Shown piece after piece: positions 8,677 through 16,735 of a DNA stretch of 64,000 nt. Source of the DNA: JAAGZL01 sp050288625 (GTDB lineage Bacteria; Pseudomonadota; Gammaproteobacteria; Chromatiales; Chromatiaceae); NCBI GenBank assembly GCA_050288625.1, contig JBNKEE010000046.1, forward strand, positions 13,188 through 77,187, read 5' to 3'. The notes beneath the pieces are model-generated. The model worked only from the letters and a program-made list of their open reading frames with translations. It did no database searches and had not been told where the DNA came from. The first letter of the stretch is position 1, and each line of letters begins with the position of its first letter. A program made the position numbers and the translations under genes.

Positions 8677-11600
8677 ATGCCTGATCATCAGCCGTACATA
8701 AAGAAAATAATACTACAGTTCCTAAGGTTGGTGCTGCCGTGGACTGCGCTGCTATTAGGTGCGCTCCTCTTCTTCTATCTCATTGAGGTGGATGTAGAAA
8801 AGAGCAAGATCGAGACGAATGAGTCTTTGAATGTTGCGATCGGTAAGAAGGTTGTAGCCAAGGATCTTGATTCGGTACGTACTGATCTGTTAGTTCTTGC
8901 AGGAAATAACAGATTCGTAGATTTCATCAACCGGCCTATCCCGCGTGATGTCAGGCATCTCGCGAACGAGTTCCTGGTTTATGCAAAAAATAAACAACTG
9001 TACGATCAGGTTCGGTATATCAATGAGAAGGGCAAGGAAGTTGTCAGAATAAATTATGCGAATGGCAAAGTAACTCTTGTACCGCCGTCAGGGTTGCAGG
9101 ACAAGTCTGATCGTTACTATTTCTTAGAAGCGTTAGCTCTGGAAAAAGGTGATGTCTACGTATCTCCTTTCGATTTAAACATTGAACATGGGGGTGTTGA
9201 GATCCCTTATAAGCCTATGATTCGTTTTGCCACGCCAGTGTTCAACAGAGATGGGGGCAAAGTAGGGATAGTGATCCTCAATTACTTTGGTTCCAGGTTG
9301 CTTGACAATCTAAGGCAGAGCCTGGCTAATATCATTGATCACACCATGCTGCTTAACTCTGAAGGTTACTGGTTACTAAGTCCAGAACGGGAGAAAGAGT
9401 GGGGCTTTATGCTGGGCTCCGGTGCAGTATTCGGCGCAAGCGATGCGGAAGCATGGAAGATAATAAAAGGTTCAGACTCAGGGCAGTTCTATAACGACAG
9501 AGGTCTATATACCTACGATACCATCTATCCTTTGAAGGAGGTGGGGCCAAGAGATAGGGTGGGTGATATAGCCTCTGTGCGGAGTGATGCTGTAAATGCG
9601 TATCAATGGAAGCTGGTTTCTCATCTATCCAAGGATAGGATCGATTCCATCGCCTCCGGAATGGTCGAAAAGATACTATTTTTCATATTGCCGCTTTATG
9701 TGATCTTTCTATTAGGTGGGGCTTGGCTGACCGTTATCAGAGTCAGGCAGGCAGAAACCGAACAGGGTTTGCTGATAAGGGAAAAGGCGCTGATGGCGGC
9801 GGCAAACATGGTGGTTATCACAGATACGGATGGTGTCGTACAGTGGGTCAATCCCGCTTTTACGGAGTGCACGGGATATACCTTTGATGAGGTGGTCGGC
9901 AGTAGTGCTCAAATGTTGAAATCGGGTAAACATGACATCAACTTTTATAAGGAGCTGTGGGATACCATTAATGCCGGTCATGTGTGGCGAGGTGAGTTTA
10001 TAAATAAAAAGAAAGATGGAACTCTCTACCATGATGAGGCAACCATAACGCCGGTGAAAGACAAAACCGGCAATATTGTTCGTTACATCGCAATAAAACA
10101 GGATATTACTGAACGAAAGAAGGCGGAAGAGAGATTACGCAAAAGCAAGGCAAACCTAGCCTATGAGATAAAGCGTCGTGAAAGAAAAGCGGTTGAAGAT
10201 GAGGTGATGGCAACCCTGTTTCAGTTGGCGCTTACCTCAATACCGCTGAAAGAGTATCTGAATCAGTCCATTGAATCGCTTGTTATATCTGTGCCTTGGT
10301 CCGGTATCCTTCCAAAAGGCGCCATCTTCCTTACTGGTAAGGATAAGGAGATATTACGGTATACAGCTGCGCACAACATGAGCGCTGAGGTCGAAGAGCG
10401 TTGTGCTACTGTCCCGTTTGGAAAATGTCTCTGTGGCAAGGCTGCGCTGAATAGGGAGATTACATATTCTTCATGTGTTGATCATAGTCATGACGTTAGC
10501 TTCCCGGAGGTACCGAAACATGGGCACTATGCAGTGCCGATTATGGATGATGATGATGTCATTGGTGTGATGTTGGTATATCTGCCAGAGCAACATGAAC
10601 GCGATATGCATGAGGAGATCTTTCTTGGCAGGGTTGCAGATATCATAAGTATGGGCATAACACGTCGCTATGCCAACCTCTCACTGATTCGGGCTAAGGA
10701 AGAGGCGGAAGCAGGATCCAGGGCCAAGAGTGCATTTCTTGCCGCAATGAGTCACGAGATCCGTACTCCGATGAATGGAGTCCTCGGTATGTCTGAATTG
10801 CTCATGGATACATCGCTCAACGAAGAGCAGCAGGAGTTTGCTGAAATAATCATTACTTCCGCCAGGGCGCTGCTGACTATAATCAACGACATACTGGATT
10901 TCTCCAAGATTGAAGCAGGCAAGATGGATTTATCACCTAGCAACTTCGATCTGGAGAGAGCGGCCTATGAAGTGACTCAGCTGATGCTGGGCGAGGCTGA
11001 AATGAGAGGCCTTGAATTGATGTTTCAGTATGAGCCCGGATGCCATAAATGCTTCCATGCCGACGCAGGACGTATACGTCAGATCCTAATGAACCTTATC
11101 GGAAACGCCTTAAAGTTCACCTCGGAAGGCTTTGTGTCGGTAAACATTAGCGGCAAACAGCTTGATGATAAACATATGGAGATGAGGGTATCCATACAGG
11201 ATACAGGCATAGGGATAGAGTCTAACGTGATAAAGGACATTTTTCAGCCATTCTCACAGGCGGATGTATCCACCACGCGCAAGTTCGGGGGGACCGGCCT
11301 CGGACTTACCATATGCAAACAGTTGGTAGAGATGATGGATGGTGCTATAGGTGTAGATAGCGCCCCTGGGGTTGGATCAACGTTCTGGTTTACGTTGCGC
11401 CTGCCTATGGTCGAGTCTATGGATGCGATACCGGAAGCTGACCTGGAAGGCGTTCGGGTACTAGTGGTAGACGATAGTGAGGTCAATCGTCGATTGCTTC
11501 AGGAGCAGCTCGAATATATGTTCATGAATGTTGATTCGGCTGCAGATGCAGATGAAGCCGTTAGGATGCTCAAAAAGTCCTTGGCAAAGAACGATCCATA

Positions 11601-12693
11601 TAGGCTGTTATTGCTTGACCACCACATGCCGCAGATAAGTGGTGAGGAGTTGGGTAAGATCATACTTTCGGATAAAGAGCTGTCTGGAACTTCATTGATA
11701 TTGCTGACATCGGCAGGACAGCGTGGGGATGGGAAGCGTTTTAAAGACCTTGGGTTTTCGGCCTATCTTACTAAACCAGTGCATAGTGAAACGTTACGCC
11801 ACACTATGGCAGGAGTTTTGGGGTTAAAGCAGGAGTCTAGAGAAGAGCAGGTATTCCTGACAAGTTATCATGTCCCAAACCCTGAACATGGTACTACAGA
11901 ATTCAAAAAGAAATATGCAGGTCGACATATCATCCTGGCCGAAGACAACCTGGTCAACCAAAGGGTGGCCTGTACCCTTCTTAAGAGATTGGGTCTTGAG
12001 GTAACTGCTGTAGATAACGGCAAAAGGGCGATCGACGCATGGCGCAAAGCAGGATGTGATCTGATTCTAATGGACTGTCAAATGCCGGAGATGGACGGCT
12101 ATGAGGCCACGAGAAATATTCGGCATATTGAAAAAGAGCAGGGTGGACACGTCCCAATAGTAGCCCTAACAGCCAATGCCATGGAGACAGACAGAGAGAG
12201 GTGTTTTGATTCAGGGATGGACGACTACGTGGCTAAGCCATTCAAACAGAGGCTGTTGATCACAGTGTTGCAAAGATGGCTCTCTGTCGACGGCGGCGCT
12301 ATGCTGGAGGATGAGCGCGCCGTTCAGACACAAGATCCAATAGAGAACGAAGAGGCGACTATCGACAGGACAGTGTTCGAGAGTCTAAAAGAGCTTATGG
12401 GAGATGAATTCTCGGTCCTGATCGATGCCTACAAGGAAGACACGACAGAGTTTTTGCGCATATTGAAGGATGCGTGTGAAAAAAATGATCATGCATCACT
12501 ACAGGTGCCATCCCATAGCATGAAGTCAAGTAGTGCGAATATCGGTGCGATGAGACTTTCAGCGCTCGCTAAGAAATTAGAGGAACAGGTGCGTTCAGGC
12601 ACTTTAGAGAATGTGGCGCAGCAGGTATCCGAGATAGAAAAAGAGTTTGGGAGGGTTGTTGAAGAGTTAGGGAGTGTAACCAGAGAAGCATAA
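8677..12693 (+). CDS. BarA-type hybrid sensor histidine kinase
   Basis: A membrane multistep phosphorelay kinase of 1338 residues. An N-terminal TM helix (about 15-35) is followed by a periplasmic double-Cache-like sensor (40-335) and a second TM (about 335-355). Then come PAS (375-500), GAF (about 520-660, with a CLCGKAA motif), HisKA with His693 in AMSHEIRTPMNG, HATPase, receiver 1 with Asp981 (LLLDHHMPQ), receiver 2 with Asp1133 (LMDCQMPEMDG), and a C-terminal HPt with His1280 (SHSMKSSSANIGA). All phosphotransfer residues are intact. An SD-like AGGGG precedes the ATG. The cognate output regulator is not in the window. Confidence 0.9.
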   Translation: MPDHQPYIKKIILQFLRLVLPWTALLLGALLFFYLIEVDVEKSKIETNESLNVAIGKKVVAKDLDSVRTDLLVLAGNNRFVDFINRPIPRDVRHLANEFLVYAKNKQLYDQVRYINEKGKEVVRINYANGKVTLVPPSGLQDKSDRYYFLEALALEKGDVYVSPFDLNIEHGGVEIPYKPMIRFATPVFNRDGGKVGIVILNYFGSRLLDNLRQSLANIIDHTMLLNSEGYWLLSPEREKEWGFMLGSGAVFGASDAEAWKIIKGSDSGQFYNDRGLYTYDTIYPLKEVGPRDRVGDIASVRSDAVNAYQWKLVSHLSKDRIDSIASGMVEKILFFILPLYVIFLLGGAWLTVIRVRQAETEQGLLIREKALMAAANMVVITDTDGVVQWVNPAFTECTGYTFDEVVGSSAQMLKSGKHDINFYKELWDTINAGHVWRGEFINKKKDGTLYHDEATITPVKDKTGNIVRYIAIKQDITERKKAEERLRKSKANLAYEIKRRERKAVEDEVMATLFQLALTSIPLKEYLNQSIESLVISVPWSGILPKGAIFLTGKDKEILRYTAAHNMSAEVEERCATVPFGKCLCGKAALNREITYSSCVDHSHDVSFPEVPKHGHYAVPIMDDDDVIGVMLVYLPEQHERDMHEEIFLGRVADIISMGITRRYANLSLIRAKEEAEAGSRAKSAFLAAMSHEIRTPMNGVLGMSELLMDTSLNEEQQEFAEIIITSARALLTIINDILDFSKIEAGKMDLSPSNFDLERAAYEVTQLMLGEAEMRGLELMFQYEPGCHKCFHADAGRIRQILMNLIGNALKFTSEGFVSVNISGKQLDDKHMEMRVSIQDTGIGIESNVIKDIFQPFSQADVSTTRKFGGTGLGLTICKQLVEMMDGAIGVDSAPGVGSTFWFTLRLPMVESMDAIPEADLEGVRVLVVDDSEVNRRLLQEQLEYMFMNVDSAADADEAVRMLKKSLAKNDPYRLLLLDHHMPQISGEELGKIILSDKELSGTSLILLTSAGQRGDGKRFKDLGFSAYLTKPVHSETLRHTMAGVLGLKQESREEQVFLTSYHVPNPEHGTTEFKKKYAGRHIILAEDNLVNQRVACTLLKRLGLEVTAVDNGKRAIDAWRKAGCDLILMDCQMPEMDGYEATRNIRHIEKEQGGHVPIVALTANAMETDRERCFDSGMDDYVAKPFKQRLLITVLQRWLSVDGGAMLEDERAVQTQDPIENEEATIDRTVFESLKELMGDEFSVLIDAYKEDTTEFLRILKDACEKNDHASLQVPSHSMKSSSANIGAMRLSALAKKLEEQVRSGTLENVAQQVSEIEKEFGRVVEELGSVTREA

Positions 12694-12712
12694 AAAGCCA
12701 TGCGCGTAAAAG

Positions 12713-12801
12713 TGTCCACAAAAGTGGTGCTAGATCAGCCGGAGCGAAGCGGATGTCCCAGCACGCGTTTTTTGCGGGCGATCTTGAACAAATTGTTATG
12801 C
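12713..12801 (-). other. attC-like recombination site (putative integron cassette remnant)
   Basis: Read on the minus strand, a GCATAAC box (12801-12795) starts 37 nt after the stop of the membrane-protein gene. It is followed by an AACAATTTGTTCAAG stretch typical of cassette sites. Paired arms AGATCGCC (12784-12777) and GGCTGATCT (12740-12732) are complementary except for one extrahelical base, as in attC L boxes. The far box, TGTGGAC at 12719-12713, matches only 5 of 7 of the GTTRRRY consensus. A CGCTTCGC lies in the loop. This is a pattern-based, tentative call; no integrase gene is present. Confidence 0.35.
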
Positions 12802-12837
12802 GCATTAGACATCAAATACCCTCGCTAACATTCCTTG

Positions 12838-13236
12838 CTAAGGAATAAGCATGCTAACCATGAGGTTCATTGATACCAAGAATATCAAAATACACCCACA
12901 AGATATAAGCAAGGCAGCTAACAAGACCGATATTGAATTATTTGCTTTTTCTAAACCTGCAAAAGCATAGTTTGAAGTTATTGCTGAAAACAAGACTGGC
13001 ACAATAAGAACACAGATAAATAATATTAAATTTGTATGTTTGCTCCATATCATTATTGTAAAAGGATCGTTTATCTTATTTGTAATAGATACGCAGCTTG
13101 AAAATGACACAATTTCTCGATAATTGTAGCAATCAATATTTTCTATCTTATTTGCCAGATAAAGCAAAAAAATAGAAATGGGTATTGAAATGGCACTCAA
13201 TATGAATGTGTATCTAATCATCTTGGTTTTACGCAT
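12838..13236 (-). CDS. Orphan low-GC membrane protein
   Basis: Not recognised. The 132-residue reading has three hydrophobic stretches: YTFILSAISIPISIFLLYLA, then LILFICVLIVPVLFS, then a C-terminal LLAALLISCGCILIFLV. A loop containing two cysteines lies between the first two. The region is clearly richer in A+T than its neighbours, which suggests horizontal acquisition. The chosen ATG at 13236 overlaps a GTTATGC box. The frame is open further to an ATG at 13290, but that extension would run through a repeat. No clear ribosome-binding site precedes either start. It may be a cassette gene. Confidence 0.45.
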   Translation of the reverse strand: MRKTKMIRYTFILSAISIPISIFLLYLANKIENIDCYNYREIVSFSSCVSITNKINDPFTIMIWSKHTNLILFICVLIVPVLFSAITSNYAFAGLEKANNSISVLLAALLISCGCILIFLVSMNLMVSMLIP

Positions 13237-13251
13237 AACATCTAAGTAGAA

Positions 13252-13530
13252 GGCAGTTTGCCCTCTAATCCGACTATTTCCCAGATTCAACAGGTAATTT
13301 GCTTGTTAATCCGCCGTATTACGCAAGATAGAAGGCAGGTTGCCCGAATATAGGCGTGCTGTTTGCCTTATATCTTCAAAAAGGGAGGGAGAGGTTTATA
13401 TGATTCCACCTCCCTGTATCATTAATTATTTGCTAATTATCACAACCTTGCGGTTTGTCGTGATTACTACCTGCTAGTTTTACCAGCTATTTACCATTTC
13501 ATCAATTCGGGCAATTTGCACTCTAAGTCC
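13252..13530. repeat. Dispersed short imperfect repeats around GGCAGTTTGCC
   Basis: This 270-bp gene-poor stretch contains related units: GGCAGTTTGCCCTCTAATCC (13252-13271), GGTAATTTGCTTGTTAATCC (13293-13312), GGCAGGTTGCCCGAATATAGG without its last base (13334-13353), a partial copy GTTTGCCTTATAT (from 13361), and GGCAATTTGCACTCTAAGTC (13510-13529). Two units share the longer context TAGAAGGCAG(T/G)TTGCC. The core is a near-palindrome, GGCA-N3-TGCC. Spacing is irregular and the units are degenerate, so this is not a CRISPR array. No gene is seen here. Confidence 0.5.
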
Positions 13531-13559
13531 TAAAAATCGCGAATTGTTTCCAGAGTTAT

Positions 13560-14177
13560 CTAATTATAAAAATCTCCTAACCGCACCAAATCCTCCGGTC
13601 TGTCTACATCCCACAAGGTATCCAGCACGACATAGTCTAAATTAAGCTGTTTTAACCTAGATAAGGTTTGGCTAAGGACATCTTTTCCGCCCCAGTGAAT
13701 GTCTTTGAAGATCCTACTGTTAAAACGACTTAAGCCGATCAGTATATATCCTCCATCTTCAGCAGGGCCAATGACCGCATCTGCGCCTGCCTGCAGTGCA
13801 TGGAAGGCTTGGGTTATGTAAGCGCCATCAAGTGGAGGGCAATCCGTACCGATGAGTACAGTGTTGTGATTATCCTTGACGTAACCTTGCATAGCATTAG
13901 CCATGCGTTCACCCAGGTCATCTCCTTGCTGGGGATGTAGTTGTATGCGGTATCTGGACTGTGCGTGTTGGAAGTAGGGGTGGCGTGTATCTGGCCAACA
14001 GTAGAGTTCGACATCTGCAATATAGTGGTCATGGGCGATGCGTAGTTTTTGTTCCAGCATCTCCTGGTGCAGTCTAGCTGTTCCCTCCGCGCCAAGTGCA
14101 GGGATTAGTCGTTTTTTTACTTGCCCAGGAATGGGCGCCTTAGCAAAGACTACCAGCTTATCGCCAGGGAATAACAT
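13560..14177 (-). CDS. rSAM/selenodomain-associated transferase 1 (DUF2064, GT-A fold)
   Basis: A nucleotidyl/glycosyl-transferase-like protein of 205 residues. It has the DUF2064 signatures FAKAPIPGQVKKRL (about residues 11-24), LIGTDCPPLD (about 107-116), PAEDGGYILIGL (about 137-148) and WDVDRPEDL near the C-terminus. The family is named for its linkage to the radical SAM/Cys-rich (ArsS-type) protein. Here it is the last gene of arsS - transferase 2 - transferase 1, separated from transferase 2 by 2 bp. A role in building or attaching the sugar part of arsenosugars is inferred from this linkage; the substrate is not known. Confidence 0.85.
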   Translation of the reverse strand: MLFPGDKLVVFAKAPIPGQVKKRLIPALGAEGTARLHQEMLEQKLRIAHDHYIADVELYCWPDTRHPYFQHAQSRYRIQLHPQQGDDLGERMANAMQGYVKDNHNTVLIGTDCPPLDGAYITQAFHALQAGADAVIGPAEDGGYILIGLSRFNSRIFKDIHWGGKDVLSQTLSRLKQLNLDYVVLDTLWDVDRPEDLVRLGDFYN

Positions 14178-14179
14178 GG

Positions 14180-14866
14180 CTATGAGTTATATATTGCCGC
14201 TAGGTATTTAGGGGGCACACCGAAAAAATAGGCCAGGCGTAACCACCACATCAATAGGACAGTTTTAACGATACCTTTTTGTTCCCATCTCCTGCTGGAA
14301 GTAATCAATCTCTGTTTGACGCAGACGGGTGATTTGAATCTCTTTAACCTAGTGCTTATGGCTATATCTTCCATCAGTGGTATCTCAGGGAAGCCGCCTA
14401 TCTGGTCGAATGCATAGCGCAACATAAATATACCATGGTCACCTGTGGCTATGCCGGTTATACATGAACGTAGGTTAATCATGAATTCGATTATACGGAA
14501 GATAGGCTGTCGGCCGGTAAGGCGCACATCAAATCTGCCCCAGATATTTTCTTTGTTGGTTAGGCATTCGATTATAGTGGCTTCTGCTGATGGGGGTGCG
14601 CTGGTATCTGCATGCAGGAACCAAAGTATATCGCCGGTGGCCTTGTTTGCCCCCTCGTTCATCTGAGTGGCGCGTCCCGTCTTGGATGTTACTACCTGAT
14701 CCACCAGTGGCTGTGCAATCTCTACGGTGCGGTCGCTACTGCCGCCATCACTCAAGATGATCTCATGGCCGCTGCTGCGGAGATGTTGTAGTGACGTAAG
14801 GGTGCGCTCAATACCCTCCTCTTCATTTAGTGTTGGGATGATGACGGATATCTTGATACAGAACAT
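14180..14866 (-). CDS. rSAM/selenodomain-associated transferase 2 (family 2 glycosyltransferase)
   Basis: A 228-residue GT-A glycosyltransferase. It opens with ISVIIPTLNEEEGIERTL, has LSDGGSSDRTVEIA for nucleotide-sugar binding, LWFLHADTSAPP as the DxD-like metal site, and LMEDIAISTRLKR as the acceptor-side ED motif. A hydrophobic C-terminal segment (VLLMWWLRLAYFFGV) suggests membrane association. It sits 18 bp downstream of arsS in the same orientation. The linkage to arsS and transferase 1 is a recurrent genomic association, so action on an arsenosugar or a related modified sugar is the leading inference. Confidence 0.85.
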   Translation of the reverse strand: MFCIKISVIIPTLNEEEGIERTLTSLQHLRSSGHEIILSDGGSSDRTVEIAQPLVDQVVTSKTGRATQMNEGANKATGDILWFLHADTSAPPSAEATIIECLTNKENIWGRFDVRLTGRQPIFRIIEFMINLRSCITGIATGDHGIFMLRYAFDQIGGFPEIPLMEDIAISTRLKRFKSPVCVKQRLITSSRRWEQKGIVKTVLLMWWLRLAYFFGVPPKYLAAIYNS

Positions 14867-14884
14867 TATTATATTTGTCAGGCG

Positions 14885-15847
14885 TTAGGTTAATGATCCA
14901 CCACAACTGCTTCCACTACCTGCGGTGCAGCCATAGCAGTGGTCAGCCACGACAATCCGGTTGTTTTCGACGTCCTTTTGCAAAAGGTCTTTTAGATGCA
15001 TGCGTTTATGTCCGTTGTATTTGAGTGGCAGATCAAGCATCTGATTAAAATCACAATCATATATGTAACCTTCCCAATTAACGCTTAATAGATTCTTACA
15101 CATGACGTTCTCAAGATTCTCATCCTTATGAGATGATTTGAGTAGCTGCATGTACTCATCGAACTGGCCGTTTGAAACCAGAGAACTACCAAAACGTTTA
15201 ATAGGCATGTTGGTTAGGGTGTATAGATTGTTGAAGACAATGCCGAAGCGTTGTAGAAGCTCTCTCCTATAATCTGCCATCAGACCTTCCTGGGAAGGAG
15301 GCAATGCGGGACCTGCGGGATTGTATACCAGGCTCAATTGTAGGTCGCTACCATCGCTGCCATAACCCTTTGAATTTAGTTTTTTCAAAGCGCTGACGCT
15401 GGACTGATAGACTCCTTCGCCGCGCTGCGCGTCCACGTTTTCTTGCAGGTAACAGGGAAGGGACGCCACGACTTCGACTCGATGCTTTGCCAGGAAGTCT
15501 GCCAAATCTTCATATCCCGGTTCATTCAGTATGGTCAGGTTGCAGCGATCGATGATCTTTATCCCGGTGTCGCTGGCATTCTGCACCAGGAACCTGAAAT
15601 CCGGGTGCATCTCTGGGGCTCCGCCGGTGATGTCCAGCGTCTCTACTGATTTGTTATTAAGTAGTTCTAGCAGCAGTCTGATGTTGTCTTGCGACATCAT
15701 CTCTTTGCGTGTGGGTCCGGCATTTACATGACAATGCAGACATCTTTGGTTGCATCTGTAACCTAGATTAACCTGGATTGTCTTCACTTTGTTGCGGCGA
15801 ATCTCAGGGAAGTTACTATCTATCAGTAGCGGAAGGGTGTCATGCAT
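14885..15847 (-). CDS. arsS: Arsenosugar biosynthesis radical SAM protein ArsS
   Basis: A radical SAM enzyme expected to join the 5'-deoxyadenosyl group to dimethylated arsenic, the first committed step to dimethylarsinoyl-ribosides. The 320-residue protein has the cluster motif C32-N-Q-R-C36-L-H-C39 in YRCNQRCLHCH and the SAM-site ITGGAPE. It ends with the characteristic Cys-rich (DUF3641) tail HCYGCTAGSGSSCGG. No in-frame TGA occurs, so it is an all-cysteine form, not a selenoprotein. It leads a three-gene reverse-strand unit; its partner arsM is at 5392-6441. Confidence 0.87.
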   Translation of the reverse strand: MHDTLPLLIDSNFPEIRRNKVKTIQVNLGYRCNQRCLHCHVNAGPTRKEMMSQDNIRLLLELLNNKSVETLDITGGAPEMHPDFRFLVQNASDTGIKIIDRCNLTILNEPGYEDLADFLAKHRVEVVASLPCYLQENVDAQRGEGVYQSSVSALKKLNSKGYGSDGSDLQLSLVYNPAGPALPPSQEGLMADYRRELLQRFGIVFNNLYTLTNMPIKRFGSSLVSNGQFDEYMQLLKSSHKDENLENVMCKNLLSVNWEGYIYDCDFNQMLDLPLKYNGHKRMHLKDLLQKDVENNRIVVADHCYGCTAGSGSSCGGSLT

Positions 15848-15894
15848 TTGTTACCACCTGTGCTGCTCGATTGGATTGGTATGATTGTATATTC

Positions 15895-16299
15895 CTATAT
15901 CCTCTTTGGGATTTCGGTGATTACCTTCTCGATCATTTCATCCAGGTTCTGATCCAGTACTTCAGTCAATTGATTCCTTATCCTCTGCTCCAGCTCCGAG
16001 GCTATTCCTGATACCGCTTTGGCGGCAACATCCTGTGCAATATCGTCAAGATTTTTTTTAACCTTTGATCTGAGTTGGTTCCGCAAGGCGTTGGCCAGGA
16101 TCTCATTATTGGGGACTGTTAGAGCGCGCTTAAGTGTATCGGACGATGTCTTGGCTGGTGCGTGTGTTTCTGGCCTTGGCTCAGTCTTGTCAGGGATTAT
16201 CTCTTCCAGTATAGGGATACCCATGTCATCTACAGCTATGTCGTTGCCGTTGTTTCCTGTCTGATCTGGAATTGGGTTGTCGGGACGGTCATTGCTCAT
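15895..16299 (-). CDS. Hypothetical protein downstream of holC
   Basis: Not recognised. The 134-residue protein has an acidic, proline-rich and probably disordered first half (residues 1-55). Its second half is an amphipathic helical region (NEILANALRNQLRSKV, then LEQRIRNQLTEVLDQNLDEM) that could form a coiled coil. There is no signal peptide or membrane segment. Its ATG lies 3 bp after the holC stop, so it is translated from the pepA-holC transcript. In many gammaproteobacteria valS occupies this place. A role connected with HolC is possible but unsupported. Confidence 0.7.
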   Translation of the reverse strand: MSNDRPDNPIPDQTGNNGNDIAVDDMGIPILEEIIPDKTEPRPETHAPAKTSSDTLKRALTVPNNEILANALRNQLRSKVKKNLDDIAQDVAAKAVSGIASELEQRIRNQLTEVLDQNLDEMIEKVITEIPKRI

Positions 16300-16302
16300 A
16301 GT

Positions 16303-16728
16303 CTATATCTCGTGAGTCTTAAGTTGGTAGCCGCGGTCTCGATAGAAACAATAGCGACTGCGTCCTGAGTTCTTTATCTCGCTGTCATGGTCTATAAATT
16401 CGGCCACCCTTTGAAATCTACTGAAAAACTGCGGGACCTCGGTGGCCAGGTTAAGCAGCACATCATGTTCATCTCCTATATCTCCCTGGTGACCAATCAA
16501 TACTGGATTTAGTTCCGTATCGGCGTTTGAAAACATGGAGTGGGGTATAAAGCTGTCCTGACGTAAGGTCCAAAGCAGTCTATCTATGTGCTGTGTTTCC
16601 GCATCGGAGTTGGTATGTAGGTAGACCCTATGACCCTGTTGCCAAGCCTTTCCAGCCAGACGACAGGCCATGGTGAAGCGGTCCCCACTTGATTGGTCCC
16701 TCAATATATAGAAGTCTACCTGAGTCAT
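16303..16728 (-). CDS. holC: DNA polymerase III subunit chi
   Basis: Clamp-loader accessory subunit that links DNA polymerase III holoenzyme to SSB. It has 141 residues, the usual size. It shows the family N-terminus VDFYIL followed by ACRLAGKAWQQGHRVYLHT, the conserved LLWTLRQDSFIPHS and the ending RYCFYRDRGYQLKTHEI. It begins 7 bp after the pepA stop. The pepA-holC order is conserved in gammaproteobacteria. Confidence 0.93.
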   Translation of the reverse strand: MTQVDFYILRDQSSGDRFTMACRLAGKAWQQGHRVYLHTNSDAETQHIDRLLWTLRQDSFIPHSMFSNADTELNPVLIGHQGDIGDEHDVLLNLATEVPQFFSRFQRVAEFIDHDSEIKNSGRSRYCFYRDRGYQLKTHEI

Positions 16729-16735
16729 AATGTAG

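Noticed and set aside
13252..13530. CRISPR array
   Set aside because: Repeats are few, degenerate and irregularly spaced, and no cas genes are present.
14885..15847. Selenocysteine-containing form of the radical SAM/Cys-rich protein
   Set aside because: The frame has no internal TGA, and the C-terminal Cys-rich tail is encoded with ordinary cysteine codons.
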